A stretch of 64,000 bases of DNA. Source: Semisulcospira habei (lineage: Eukaryota > Mollusca > Gastropoda > Semisulcospiridae). The DNA lies in contig BTPG01000001.1 in assembly GCA_036245525.1 (NCBI GenBank), positions 180,295,950 through 180,359,949 of the forward strand. Reading direction: 5' to 3'. Below are positions 1 to 10,644 of the stretch, one piece after another. The notes beneath the pieces were generated by a model. It did not search any database and was not told the DNA's origin. It saw only the letters and a program-made list of their open reading frames with translations. Position numbers and translations under genes: made by a program. Position 1 is the first letter of the stretch. Each line of letters begins with the position of its first letter.

Positions 1-213
1 GAGAATGTTCACAATGGAAAGCCTTCAACTTTGTTGAGATGCTTACCTACTGGAACTGCTCCGTATTGTGAAAGTGTAGTTGTTAGATTTCCTAATTTGC
101 AGTTTAAGAAATTAGGTTCTAGTTTCTTTGAGTCACTGAGTATATCTGTAACTAATCAGGATGACAAACCAGTTCTTATGCATGATTTTAGTGTTGTGTT
201 GGAAATTAAATAA
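1..213 (+). CDS. C-terminal end of a virus-like structural protein (5' partial)
   Basis: The frame is open from the first base of the window to a TAA at 211-213, about 70 residues; the true start lies outside. The visible tail has alternating hydrophobic residues and ends in a pattern (FFESLSISVTNQDDKP then VVLEIK) like the last strands of jelly-roll-type proteins found in Polinton/Maverick and related viral elements of invertebrates. That likeness is from memory of the family pattern and was not tested by a search. It is followed after 20 bases by another same-strand gene, with no intron signal between, which fits a compact viral or Polinton-like gene block. It could equally be an unrelated beta-rich protein. 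Confidence 0.4.
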   Translation, partial: ENVHNGKPSTLLRCLPTGTAPYCESVVVRFPNLQFKKLGSSFFESLSISVTNQDDKPVLMHDFSVVLEIK

Positions 214-233
214 TTTTATTTTTGTTTATAAAA

Positions 234-1112
234 ATGAGTGGTCTTGGTCCGAAGCGAACAATCATACCAGTTGCGTGTCCAGTAACAGAGTTGAAAGATT
301 TGGCTGATGTACAGGATTTTGAGAAGGAAGGGGAAATTGGAGAAATATATGGTTTTGAACTTGATTCAAATGGCATGTACAAGAGGAAAGTAATTGTTGA
401 CATGAAAGATGGTGAAAAACAGATTCCTAAACTTGGTCAGCTGCGTGATGTTACTGTACCTACTCCACCTGTAAATAATTCGCCCTACAACTTAATACAT
501 GTGGGAAATAAGTGGGTGGTTTCACCTGTGCCTGTTCCACCACCCACAATTGACTGGGACATAAAGTTGGAATTTATTAGTCCTTATGTATACACTGATG
601 ATGAAGGCGCCTTAGTGTTTAGGAAGGTTGTTAATTCTGGGCCGCTTATTGTAAGCCTTGTTCCAAGTTTTGCCCCAGACAACAATAGCAGAGAAAAACT
701 GAAAGTTGAAAATTATGAGAAACGGAGATATCTTCTTACAACTAGAAAGGGTAGATCAGATACTTCTGTTGTGTTTATGCCAGCAAGCTTAGTCGTGGCT
801 AGAGAAGTGACAATAGTATTTGAAATTATCATGAAATCAGTAACTACTGCTAAAGAGGCTCAAATTGCACAGGGAATTAAACTTACATGGGACGAAACAG
901 TAACAGAATCATCAAAGGTCTTTATTGCCATTACAAAAAATAATGATGTTATTAATGTTTCGAGCAGTGTTCCAGCTGTCAAGGTGGTGGTTGACAAAAC
1001 AACTTTTGTTCGTCTAACTTACATAAACCTTGAACACATTGATCTTGTTGCATTTTATTATGCCAGCAAATTGTATACTTTTGAAGAGTTGCAAAATGTA
1101 ATTGCTGATTAA
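234..1112 (+). CDS. Hypothetical beta-rich protein of the left-edge cassette
   Basis: An uninterrupted 292-residue frame from the ATG at 234 (MSGLGPKRTI) to TAA at 1110-1112. An in-frame TTG at 222 would add four residues but is not needed. No known family is recognised. It has no clear signal peptide or membrane segment. The composition is rich in Val, Ile, Thr and Lys with a proline-rich stretch near residues 75-105 (VTVPTPPVN and PVPVPPPT), and the second half reads as predicted beta strands. The stop codon overlaps an AATAAA-like signal at about 1112. Tight spacing, lack of introns and low GC set it apart from the retroelements to the right. A structural or attachment protein of a virus-like element is possible but is inference from context only. 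Confidence 0.55.
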   Translation: MSGLGPKRTIIPVACPVTELKDLADVQDFEKEGEIGEIYGFELDSNGMYKRKVIVDMKDGEKQIPKLGQLRDVTVPTPPVNNSPYNLIHVGNKWVVSPVPVPPPTIDWDIKLEFISPYVYTDDEGALVFRKVVNSGPLIVSLVPSFAPDNNSREKLKVENYEKRRYLLTTRKGRSDTSVVFMPASLVVAREVTIVFEIIMKSVTTAKEAQIAQGIKLTWDETVTESSKVFIAITKNNDVINVSSSVPAVKVVVDKTTFVRLTYINLEHIDLVAFYYASKLYTFEELQNVIAD

Positions 1113-1141
1113 ATAAAAAAAAAATATTTGTGAATAAAAAA

Positions 1142-1828
1142 ATGGTAAACTTCTATCCGCAACTACCGACGCTTGAGCCGACTGAAACAAATGTGATGAC
1201 TAAAACAACACTTGCACCTGATCCACATATGCCAATTGCTTCAGATAAAACATTACAGGCAGATGCATTCAGATTAAATAATATTACAGAAGCTTTGAAA
1301 TATTTGGAGAGTGAGGAGGCGAAATATTCACGGTGCAAAAGGAGGTATAAGTCAGTATTTAATTCTGTTCAAAACACTTCTATGGCTATTGGTGCAGTTT
1401 CAGCTTCATGTTCTGTAGGGGGTATTGTTCTGTTCGCCACAGGAATTGGGAGTTTGGCTGGAATAGCAATTGAGGGTGTTAGCGTTGCTACATGCCTGGC
1501 TTGTTTTGGTTTGGAAGCCTTGAACAAGAGGTTTCACACGAAATTACAGAAACATGAAGCATTGAGTACACTTGCTGGTGCAAAGCTGAGCAGTATGAAA
1601 CTTATTATCAGTAAGGCATTGAACGATAATTTTATTGATGACGAGGAATTTAAGAGAGTCCAGGATGATTTAAATAATTACAAGAAACAAAAATCTGAAA
1701 TACAGAATAAAATGCGTAGTCAGACTCCTGTGAATGTTGAAGAACTGAAGGCTAGTTTTTTAGAGATGGGAAAACAGATCGGTGTTCAGGAAACCACAGA
1801 AAAACTACACAATCTTTTAAACAAATAA
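1142..1828 (+). CDS. Hypothetical protein with central hydrophobic segment and coiled-coil tail
   Basis: A 228-residue frame from ATG 1142 (MVNFYPQLPTLEP) to TAA 1826-1828, 29 bases after the previous stop. Residues about 80-125 form a Gly/Ala/Val-rich hydrophobic stretch (SMAIGAVSASCSVGG then VLFATGIGSLAGIAIEG) long enough for one or two membrane helices. It is flanked by Lys/Glu-rich helical regions (KYLESEEAKYSRCKRRYK before; KKQKSEIQNKMRSQ after) likely to form coiled coils. This layout resembles small membrane-active or scaffold proteins of large DNA-virus-like elements, but I do not recognise a named family. An AATAAA signal overlaps the stop codon. It is the last gene of the block; a hairpin follows at 1991. 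Confidence 0.55.
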   Translation: MVNFYPQLPTLEPTETNVMTKTTLAPDPHMPIASDKTLQADAFRLNNITEALKYLESEEAKYSRCKRRYKSVFNSVQNTSMAIGAVSASCSVGGIVLFATGIGSLAGIAIEGVSVATCLACFGLEALNKRFHTKLQKHEALSTLAGAKLSSMKLIISKALNDNFIDDEEFKRVQDDLNNYKKQKSEIQNKMRSQTPVNVEELKASFLEMGKQIGVQETTEKLHNLLNK

Positions 1829-1990
1829 AAATAAGATTTGGTAATCGTTTATTAATGACATACACTTCACAGAAAAATGACATGCCACCTAACTATTTAA
1901 CCCCATCAGCACCACCACCACCACCTGACTATTACTAAAAAAAAGTTTTTTCATTGTCCTTGTATCTTGACAAATCTGTCCGAGTAAGTT

Positions 1991-2056
1991 GTGACTTAAG
2001 TCAAGAACTTACAATTTGTTATTTTTAAGTTCTTATAAGTTCTTGTCTTAAGTCAC
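1991..2056. repeat. Inverted repeat (21-base arms) downstream of the cassette
   Basis: Arms at 1991-2011 and 2036-2056 are reverse complements with one mismatch (left begins GTGACTTAAGTCAAG), separated by about 24 bases containing further copies of AAGTTCTTA. It lies 160 bases after the last cassette stop in otherwise featureless AT-rich DNA (1829-2200). It could be a terminator-like or terminal structure of the element, or a simple repeat fold. Confidence 0.6.
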
Positions 2057-2329
2057 TTATAACTCATTTATAAGATCTTAAAAGGTTACCTGTAAAGTTA
2101 TTTGTCAGTTATAAGTGACTTTGGAAATTTGTTATCAAGTATCTGTAGGTAACTTAAATAATTTGTTATCAAGTGCATATAGCAATGGGTTTTTTTTGTT
2201 TGTTTGTTTGTGTGTGTGTGTGTGTGTGTATATATGAATATGTGGACATTGACTAAAAAAAATAAAAAAAAATGGTATAAATGGTATTGGAATGTATTTT
2301 TTTCTATCTCTAATAACTAATTAATATGC

Positions 2330-2660
2330 ACACGTATAGGCAAACAAAAACACAGGCACACACACACAGACAGATAGACATGCACACATACATACTCAAA
2401 AACATGCACTCACACACACACACATACACGCCTACATACGCAAAAACATGCACTCACATATAAACACATGCACACACGCACGCATACACACACACATGCA
2501 CTCACACACACATACACGTACGCACTCACACACGCATGCACAAAAAATACACACACTATGGGTTGCAACCATACAAACTGGGGACGTCCCCCGTTTACTG
2601 AAAGTCCCCAGTTGTGGGTGTATAACCCATGTGTGTCCCCCGGTTTACGGGATTTGAATA

Positions 2661-2697
<37 letters not shown>

Positions 2698-2945
2698 TAC
2701 AGGCAGGCGCATTCCGACACGCATAATCACACACACGCACGCACACGCACGCACGCACGCACTCACACATACCTACACACACACACACGCACGCACGCAC
2801 GCACACGCACTCACGCACGCACGCACGCACTCACACATACATACATACGCACGCATTCACACAGACGAACACACGCATACACACACACAAACACTCACAC
2901 GCATACACACACACAAACACTCACACGCATACACACAGACAGACA
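2330..2945. repeat. CA-rich microsatellite tract (CACA, CGCA, ATAC units)
   Basis: A long run of CACACA, GCACGCACGC and CATACACA units, broken at about 2550-2660 by a non-repetitive stretch with short CCCC-containing inverted pieces. A short TG run lies upstream at 2206-2230. The long His/Thr open frames here are a product of the repeat and are not genes. Confidence 0.9.
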
Positions 2946-3053
2946 CAAATCTTTATTCAGAATGCACGAATATTGTAGACTCCGTCCGCAGAAAACTTCA
3001 CCGCATTTCAGTTGTATGCACCGCGACTGTATATCGGCACTGCGCACTTCGCC

Positions 3054-3229
3054 CCGTTACTAAGACCCTGTGACGTAGTACGATAGATACCGGTTCGACA
3101 CTGTCGAACTCGTTTCTATCGTACTACGTCACTTGTTTACGCCGTTACTAAGACCCTGTGACGTAGTACGATAGATACCGGTTCGACACTGTCGAACTCG
3201 TTTCTATCGTACTACGTCACTTGTTTACG
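3054..3229. repeat. Tandem duplication (period 88) of a perfect hairpin unit
   Basis: Two adjacent 88-bp units start at 3054 and 3142. Each contains an 18-base perfect inverted repeat (GTGACGTAGTACGATAGA at 3070-3087 against 3115-3132) and an inner 8+1+8 palindrome GTTCGACACTGTCGAAC. No coding potential. It resembles a small fold-back element that has been tandemly doubled. Confidence 0.85.
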
Positions 3230-3810
3230 CTGGTTACCACGATCGCATGAGATTACACAGTTTCTCTAAGGTCCTTGTAAACAGAGTCATTTAACTCTGT
3301 GTTCCATCTATCATTTCTTAGTTGTCTACGACATGAAAATGATAACAAATGACTCTGTTTTAAGAGGCTCAATATTCTGTTAACACCTTCAATATAACCC
3401 GTCACTAATGCTACGTGAGATCATTATACCTATTTTCACGGGCGCGGCACAGCATGTGGCTTAGTCAGGCTTAAATCTGCACAACTACCACGGTTTGAAG
3501 GCTTGTCCAGGGTGCTTAGTTATCAATCAATCAATTATTCAGATACAAAGCCAAAATCATCTTTATTTGCCAGGGTGCTACAGGTATACCCCACCGTCAG
3601 TCCTGTTACTAAAACCTATGTAAAAATCTGTTTCAATTCACTTGCAAAAAGCAAGCTACTTGCATGAGCGCGGCGAAACACCTCACACTTGGTCCATAAC
3701 ATTTATGATGAGACAAATACAAAACAAACATATAAACATTAGCTTCTCGTGCGACTTGGTCATTATGATGTTTGTCACACATCAGACAAAATCTCACTCC
3801 GTCCATTTTA

Positions 3811-4245
3811 TGACCTGACCGATGATTTTCTCACTCTCAGTCTTAAAGCCACTTTTACGTGTAACCTGTCCGATGATTTTCTCACTCTCAGACTTACAGC
3901 CTTTTTGTGGTATGTTCTGTGATTTAACACTCTCAAACGTACAGCCTTTTTGTGGTATGTTCTGTGATTTCTCACTTAAAGACTTACAGTTACACATTTT
4001 CATTTGTCTTGTTTGTGATCTGCTAGGTAATAGATCACATATGAAATTACAGTCACACATTTTCATGTGTAATGTTTGTGATCTGCTCAGTGATTTTTTT
4101 ACTCAGACTTACAGTTACAGTTACACGTTTCATTTTTCTTGTTTGCGGCCTGCTCGGTGATTAATCACTCACACGGACTAATAGTTCATACACGTTTTCA
4201 TTTTCCTTGTTAGTGCGGCCTGCTCGGTGATGATCACACGGGCTT
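3811..4245. repeat. Imperfect tandem repeats of about 45-60 bp
   Basis: Motifs such as GATGATTTTCTCACTCTCAG (about 3821 and 3872), CAGCCTTTTTGTGGTATG (3897 and 3942) and TGTGATCTGCT recur in order with drift. This is a degenerate minisatellite. The open frames on both strands here are repeat artefacts. The stretch 3230-3810 holds nothing I recognise. Confidence 0.7.
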
Positions 4246-4370
4246 AGTCAGTGAACAAAACGAAAGTGATAAAAATGTCTCAGATGTGATTCAAACAGGG
4301 TTGTTAAGACGCATTAGAACCTTTGTACAAACAAACAAAACAAACAGGCAATCATAAATATGGACCAGCG

Positions 4371-5009
4371 TTAGAGGTTTTTCCAAAAATCGGCTATTTC
4401 CTGTACTTTTAACATTTGTTCAATTTGCTTCCGCAAACTGTACACCTTTCGGAAAGACAGTGAAAGAAAATACAATTTTGGGTACCCTCGTAGCAACCTG
4501 GCTAAAACACTCAACTGATGAGCATAAGTCTTTGAAATTCCGATGTGTACTTTTAACCAATCTGTCCAGTTCAAGTTTGTTTCATGTTGTAATTTCTGTT
4601 TTGCGTGGATTTCTGCACCAACTATTAGCCACTCTCCATAGCAAATAGCAGACATCAAGTTTCTTTTTTCTGTTTCTTGTATTATTGTGTAGCCATTAAC
4701 TAAATGCGGTTTTATTGTTGCCAGTGTAAATCCCTGTAAATTACAGTCATCTACTCTAATACCATTTGGTAGCGGTCTATTTGTAATATTTTTTTCTAAA
4801 TATAGATGAAGATCTTTTGGATCACTCACCTCTTTTTTTGTTTTTCTTTCAAGAACGTCGGCTAAATTACCAATTGGTTTTTTTGGTATTGAGTTCGCTG
4901 TCCAAAATCCAGGCTGGTTTGCTAATACAGACTCTAAGAAAGCCGTCATTGATTTATGATAATCTAAGTGAGATTGAAGGATCAATCGGTCTTCCTCAAC
5001 CCAATTCAT
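4371..5009 (-). CDS. Orphan protein with ParB/DUF3102-like helix-turn-helix tail
   Basis: A 212-residue uninterrupted frame, ATG at complement 5007-5009 and stop at 4371-4373. The N-terminal two thirds match nothing I recognise. Residues about 145-205 carry the pattern W-x2-WL-x3-IGIS-x2-YAHQL-x2-LARLL-x-YPKL-x3-SLSF-x2-VYSLRKQI, which resembles the DUF3102/ParB-like helix-turn-helix proteins of phages, plasmids and some invertebrate virus-like elements: a WL segment, an IGIS turn helix, then a closing helix. DNA binding is inferred from that. It faces the left-edge cassette across the repeat tract 2.3-4.2 kb and shares its intron-free character, so it may belong to the same element, but nothing directly links them. 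Confidence 0.5.
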   Translation of the reverse strand: MNWVEEDRLILQSHLDYHKSMTAFLESVLANQPGFWTANSIPKKPIGNLADVLERKTKKEVSDPKDLHLYLEKNITNRPLPNGIRVDDCNLQGFTLATIKPHLVNGYTIIQETEKRNLMSAICYGEWLIVGAEIHAKQKLQHETNLNWTDWLKVHIGISKTYAHQLSVLARLLRGYPKLYFLSLSFRKVYSLRKQIEQMLKVQEIADFWKNL

Positions 5010-6300
5010 TTTCTAAAACACGCTAGGGCAAATTACACTAGACTTCTTTTCAGCGCACTGCTGGCTATCGCAAGGCCTTTTCTTCTTTCTATATATCACA
5101 AATTAAAAACGCAAACTACCGACAAACTATTCGTCAGTGTCCTGTATACAGTCACTATGTATTTTGTAACCTACGCTAGTCAGCGTTGACTCGGCACAAA
5201 TTACAGTAAAAATGTCAGAAACGGCGAAACTTACCAATCTCAAAGTAGTATATTTTTACAAGATTTAGTGCTATCACCGGTTAAGAATTCTGCCACGTTT
5301 TGAAACACGTCTGTCTCGCTCCACACACAAGGTAGAAAAGACCGACCGGTTGTATGTTTGGCCTTGTTGTCCTAAGTGACAGGCGTCACTAGTGAGCGGT
5401 GTGCGCGCACAGTCAGTGGCGGGGCGTGAACAAACCGTGTCGCGCGTTTAGTACTAAGGGAAGTAATTGTGGCTGTGTGTGTGTAAGTGTGTGCTGTTAG
5501 CTCCCTGTAAGTGAGCGCGTATGTGACAGCGCCCCCGATCGTCTATCTGAAATACCCGTAATTGACTAAGTAATCAATAAAATACGCGTTGCAAATGAAC
5601 ACACTTACATAATCGATGGATTAATTAGCACGGAGGTTAATTTTGCTTTAGTCATGAATGTCATTGATTTTGGAAACCTTTATTTTACCCAAAAAAAAGG
5701 AGAAAACCAAGAAAATTGGGCGGAGGAAAGGCGTGGAAATTTGTGGTCTCAAAATCCCGGAATTTTGGGATAGATATAAATTGTCGAAAAACACCCACAA
5801 CTCCCCTCTCTGCACTCGCAAACGACCCAAAGTGTCAATTTTTGCGCGGGACCCCCTCATTTTTTCATAAATAATGTGTGTGATATGATCTAAAGTACGA
5901 CTTTATCGAATAAAAAGGGCCTGAGCAATTGCCCAACATTGCAAACACTTGTAATGTTATTGATAACATCCGGGCAATTTGCGAATTTACAACATAAACT
6001 TTTCTCGATTGCACTTAGAATTCAAATTATCAGAACACACTTTTTTTTACGAGAAAATACTAACATACTTTATGAAGTGACCGAAATGTTTCTTTATCAT
6101 TTTAACACACTATTCGATAAATTTTTATTGTTTTCTGAAATCAGCTATTTTGCGTGTTTTCGCTCATGGGGTAGGTCACGCAAAAGGCTCAAACTTACAA
6201 ATATGCCCGGGACCATGGGTCTTTCAGGGTGGCAATAGCCTCCAGACTCAATAAGGCTCTCAAAAAACCCTATAAGCAGCAGTTTTCAAGAAAAAAAATG
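5010..6300. other. No gene recognised
   Basis: Short open frames only, no family likeness. 5440-5520 has GTGTGT-rich sequence; 5640-5870 is an A-rich then GC-richer stretch without repeat partners in the window. 5880-6290 is AT-rich. Confidence 0.5.
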
Positions 6301-6309
6301 TAGGTATAG

Positions 6310-6710
6310 TATACAACCTTAAATAACTGCTCTGAAGAAGTACACTTGGGCGTGCTCCTAACTAAGAAATATTGCATAAAATTGTACCTCTGAAAACGGA
6401 ACAACGGCCGACGGGACGAAAGAAGGGGAAACAATTCAGTTCATCAGTGTCACTGCGCAGCCGACCAATCCGATATCAAGTTGTTCTATACAGACACTCG
6501 CTTCCGTGGCAACACACAGGCCCAGTGAGTTGCAAGCACACAACATGAAGTAAACCTCTGAAAACGGGACATCCTATTTTGATATTTTTCTCTGACTTTT
6601 GAATAAAAGATAAGGCAGAAACAACCCTCAGAAAAAAATGGGTGCCTGAATTGGTCACCCAGAATTTTACACATAAGGATGGTAAAGAAAGTCACCCATT
6701 TTAGGGCTTA
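6310..6710 (-). repeat. Dispersed repeat family R1, copy 1
   Basis: On the minus strand this matches 49505-49860: shared blocks include the reverse complement of CACTTGGGCGTGCTCC, of GGGGAAACAATTCAGTTC, and of the stretch around AACAACCCTCAGAAAAAA and ATGGGTGCCTGAATTGG. No intact protein is carried. It is diverged from the other copies. Confidence 0.75.
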
Positions 6711-6719
6711 CCTGCACTG

Positions 6720-8500
6720 TGAGCTAGGTTTAGTGTGTTTGCTCATTTATTTTTTGTCTTACAGGTAGTCATGAGTCTTTCCTTCGACCATGAGCTGTGA
6801 CCTTTGACCTTGACCTGAAAGGGGTGGGGTTTGGGGTGTTCAGTTTGATAAATGCGTTTTAAAAAAAATTCACTCTTTCAGTTATTGAAGTTGTGTGGGG
6901 TGGGTGTAGGGTGGGGTGGGTAGGGGTTTGGGTTGGAGGTGGGGGGCTTAAGGTCAAAGGTTAAAATAAAAACTACAATGAAACAGTGTTAGCATATGCA
7001 TTTCATCAGACAGCTGACCTCAGAGTGAAATAAGCGGCCAAAATAATGTGACCTGCAGAACTGTTATTTTGCATAATCCTGCTACACTGGTTGCATCTGA
7101 GGTCTGCTGTAATTGTCATGAGGGATGTCTCTGGTATCTATTCTAAGCCAAACACAAGCACTTGTACACTGAGTAAAGCTCATTTGAGTGCATTGTTATG
7201 GGACCAGCAGATGCGGGCACCAGTACAGGGTTTTACAGGAGTGTTCACAAGTCTGGCACACACATGCCTACTGCATCTGCAAGATCAGCTGAGGTGTTTT
7301 GAGACTCTGACGTGTGTTTTATATAAAAATGAACTGTACATAACCATTTTTCTATGCTACCTCCTAAATCAGCACTCCAGACACTTGTTAGCGTATGCGG
7401 CGTGTCCCGCGTAGCATAGTTTTGGTTGTTTTGTGTAGTCTTTTTCCTGTGGGATAGCTCAATAGACTTAATGTTTAAATTGCAGAGCTGTTTCATGACC
7501 CCTTTTGCCTAGGGAAAGATTGCCAGCAGCATACAGGGCATGGCAGCTGGTTACAGGCCTCTGCCAGCGTTGTCACCAGACAACAGGGTCAATGAGGATG
7601 CCTGGGTGTTGTCTAAGATACACAAGGAAATGGCCTTGGGTCTGAAAGCTCATTTTTCATCAGTGTCAGTGTCATGTTAACTTTTTTAAGTTGTCCAGCC
7701 CACCAGAAGTCAGTTTGACTGTATTGCATGCGTGTGTAAACTTGGAAAAACATAAAAAGTAGGGGGGTAGGCAATGGAAAAATATGAAGAAAAAAAAAAC
7801 TTTCATGTGCCTGTGTCTCAAATGCAACATTTCTGAAGATCAGATATATTACTTGATGTACATGCCAATTTTGGAGGCATTCTGACCATATGTAGGCTGT
7901 TTTTCGTGGCATCAGATATGCATGATCCAACACATCAACAGCATTGTGCAAGCCACATCAAGACACTTCACATAATGGGCCATAACATAAAGATGCAGCA
8001 ACTTTCAAGGGTGTCACTTTGGGTTTGACTTAGCTATTGTCTAAGGGTTGCACTGATGGCAGATTGAATGGTGTTCAGGTGGGACAAGTTTCTCTGACAG
8101 GTCACGGTGTACATTTAAATTGGGAAGTTGAGGCAGTAAGAGGCCCCGTGTTTTTAAAAATAATTTTTGCCTTGTTTGAAATTTGCAGTTGGGCTGAATG
8201 TTGGGATTTGCTGTAAATTTGTGGTTAGCTGAGAGGAGACATGTTTGGTGCTTTGATTCATACCATCCTGAGCTTATCCAGTTGAGTTGCCTTTGACGTA
8301 GTGATTTGAGGGGCTTGTGTGTGGGGTTGGTAAGGAACCAGTTTCATAGCCAAGAAATGAGACTGTCAATGTGCTTTTTTTTTTTTTTGTGTGTGTATTT
8401 TGTGCATGGCAAATGTGCAGCTGGTGGGCGGTAGTGTTTTTTAGGGAATTGAAAAATTAGGAGATGACTGGGACTGACTAAGGCTAAGAGACTGGACAGT
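6720..8500. other. No gene recognised
   Basis: Non-coding sequence with GACCTTTGACCTTGACC at about 6793-6811 (a simple motif common in molluscan repeats, from general knowledge), a G/T-rich stretch at 6895-6960, and short homopolymers. No open frame here has family character. Confidence 0.5.
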
Positions 8501-8528
8501 ACGGAAACAGCACTGTGGTCCGTGGCCT

Positions 8529-9175
8529 TCAGTGATCCAGAGGCTGCTGGCACGATTCCAAGAAACTGGAAAGGCAGAACGACGACCCTGCTCAGGACGC
8601 CCGCGCTGCACCAGCAGTAAGGAGGACAGATACATCAGTGTGGCGGCTCTGCGCGACCGAACTGTCACGTCAACCACTCTCCGACGTCATCTGATGCAAG
8701 CTGCAAACGTTAACGTCAGCAAAAGCACAGTCTGCCGACGTCTGCGCGAAATTGGCCTGGCTTTATGCAGAGCAGCAGTGAGAATACCCCTCACTCCAGC
8801 TCATCGCAGAGCCCGGGTTGCCTGGTGTCGTCAACATGTGAGGTGGAACAGATTGCAGTGGACTCAGGTTCTGTTTACTGATGAGTCACGGTTCACTGTC
8901 CTTCAACGACGACAGGGTGAGGGTCTGGAGACGCCATGGCGAGCGATTTATGGATGGATGCGTCCAAGAAGTCGATCGCTACGGAGGAGGCTAGTCATGG
9001 TCTGGGCAGGCTTCAGCAGAGAAGGCAGGACCCCCCCTCCACGTCATCCGAGGCACCCTGACTGGACCGCTCTATCGGGACGAGATTATGCAGCCCCTCA
9101 TCCAGCCAGCTTTCCAAGCTATAGGCGACGATGCTGTAGGACGACAACGCTCGACCTCATCGCATCCTAGTGGTT
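8529..9175 (+). pseudogene. Tc1-type transposase remnant, copy 1
   Basis: The 212-residue frame at 8532 begins inside the N-terminal helix-turn-helix (RLLARFQETGKAERRPCSGRP) and continues through the second HTH (TTLRRHLMQAANVNVSKSTV) to the first catalytic Asp motif VLFTDESRFTV near residue 113 and VMVWAGFS near 165. After that the frame is shifted: the conserved text continues in another frame and the region of the second catalytic Asp (about 9130-9160) is damaged. The start, terminal inverted repeats and C-terminus are missing. A second copy at 57235-59757 gives the missing N-terminus. Inactive remnant; high certainty on family. Confidence 0.85.
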
Positions 9176-9633
9176 GATGAGCACCTTGAGCAACGGGGGC
9201 ATCATGAAGATGGAGTTATTATTATTATTATTTTTGAGGAGATTCAGAGGGTCCTACCAGAGCCTCGATTCGATCGCGTGGCCATTTCTATTTCGAAGCA
9301 TAAATGTTCCGCATAGGAAATTGCTTTGTACAATTTCCTTGAGTTGTGTGGTGCTCTGGTAGTAAAGTTCAGAAAATTACTGTTTTTTGCTCTCTTCTCT
9401 TTCCCTCACTTTATTGTCCTAATTTTTTTAATTTTTTTTCCCCTATAAACAAATAGTGAATATTTGTGAATATTGAACATCTTTGAAAGAAATCTGTGGA
9501 CGATTGGATAATTTATCACAAGTGCTGTGACTCGTGAGCATGATTCATGCCGACCATGGCAACATTCCGATGGCAGGCTTTATTTATAAATAAATATTGC
9601 ACCTAAATGAAATAAATTATGTGTATTATTGTT

Positions 9634-10152
9634 TTTATTTTCTGACGGCATCCTAGTTTGGCGTCGCACATCATGCAGGTTACTATATAATATTATTTTG
9701 CATTGTTTTTATTTTATTTTATTGAAACACAACTTCAGTTTATCACAGTAACGTCGAACACATCATTTCGAAGTAACCTACACAACACGTGACAAGGCTG
9801 AAAACTAGAGCGCAGATCACTGAAGTCCCATCGAATTAGGGCACAATAAACGAACTGTAATTTATTCCCTATAATCGCATGAATTGGTTATTTATTTTCT
9901 GACGGCATCCTAGTTTGGCGTCGCACATCATGCAGGTTACTATATAATATTATTTTGCATTGTTTTTATTTTATTTTATTGAAACACAACTTCAGTTTAT
10001 CACAGTAACGTCGAACACATCATTTCGAAGTAACCTACACAACACGTGACAAGGCTGAAAACTAGAGCGCAGATCACTGAAGTCCCATCGAATTAGGGCA
10101 CAATAAACGAACTGTAATTTATTCCCTATAATCGCATGAATTGGTTATTTAT
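9634..10152. repeat. Tandem duplication, two units of 257 bp
   Basis: The unit beginning TTCTGACGGCATCCTAG (9640) recurs exactly 257 bases later (9897) and runs to TTGGTTATTTAT at 10152. By eye the two units are identical. No open frame of note. The downstream stretch 10153-10640 holds nothing I recognise. Confidence 0.9.
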
Positions 10153-10644
10153 CAAAGTTTAGTAACTCAACTTAGCCCAAGATAATACAAAAAGCATCCA
10201 ATTCGAACCCATTTTCAGAGCGATTCGAAAATGTTTGGTCAGAAGTAACCTGCAAACGGTGCGTAAACGAGTGTGACACATCACAGTGTTGGGGCCCCCA
10301 TGGACGCAAAACGTGAATCTTCTGCCGCAAAGCGTCATCATATACACACCACTGGCGTTGTGTTGACCTTTTAAAAATGCCGTCCTTGCAAGAAATCGTC
10401 GTAAGAAAACTTGCGGTAGATGTGATGCGAAACTCTACAATAAGCTATTGAGAGACATATAATTGTTTTATCAGCTTCTACATCTTGAAAGAAACTTATT
10501 TTAAATTCACAAGTAATAAACAATGCAAACATGCTGGCTTGGATGGTTTCTGTCGTCTGCTCAAGATTCAATTTACGAACCCGTCTTTGTCACCTCTTTC
10601 ATATAAGCGCTAAACAACAACAGCAGGTTGTTTTTAAACTTTCT

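Noticed and set aside
1..1828. Bacterial operon or contamination
   Set aside because: Polyadenylation-like signals at stops, no ribosome-binding sites, and continuity with animal-type repeats argue for an integrated eukaryotic element.
2448..3073. Long His/Thr-rich open frames
   Set aside because: They translate CA/CGCA microsatellite in every frame and strand; no start context or family.
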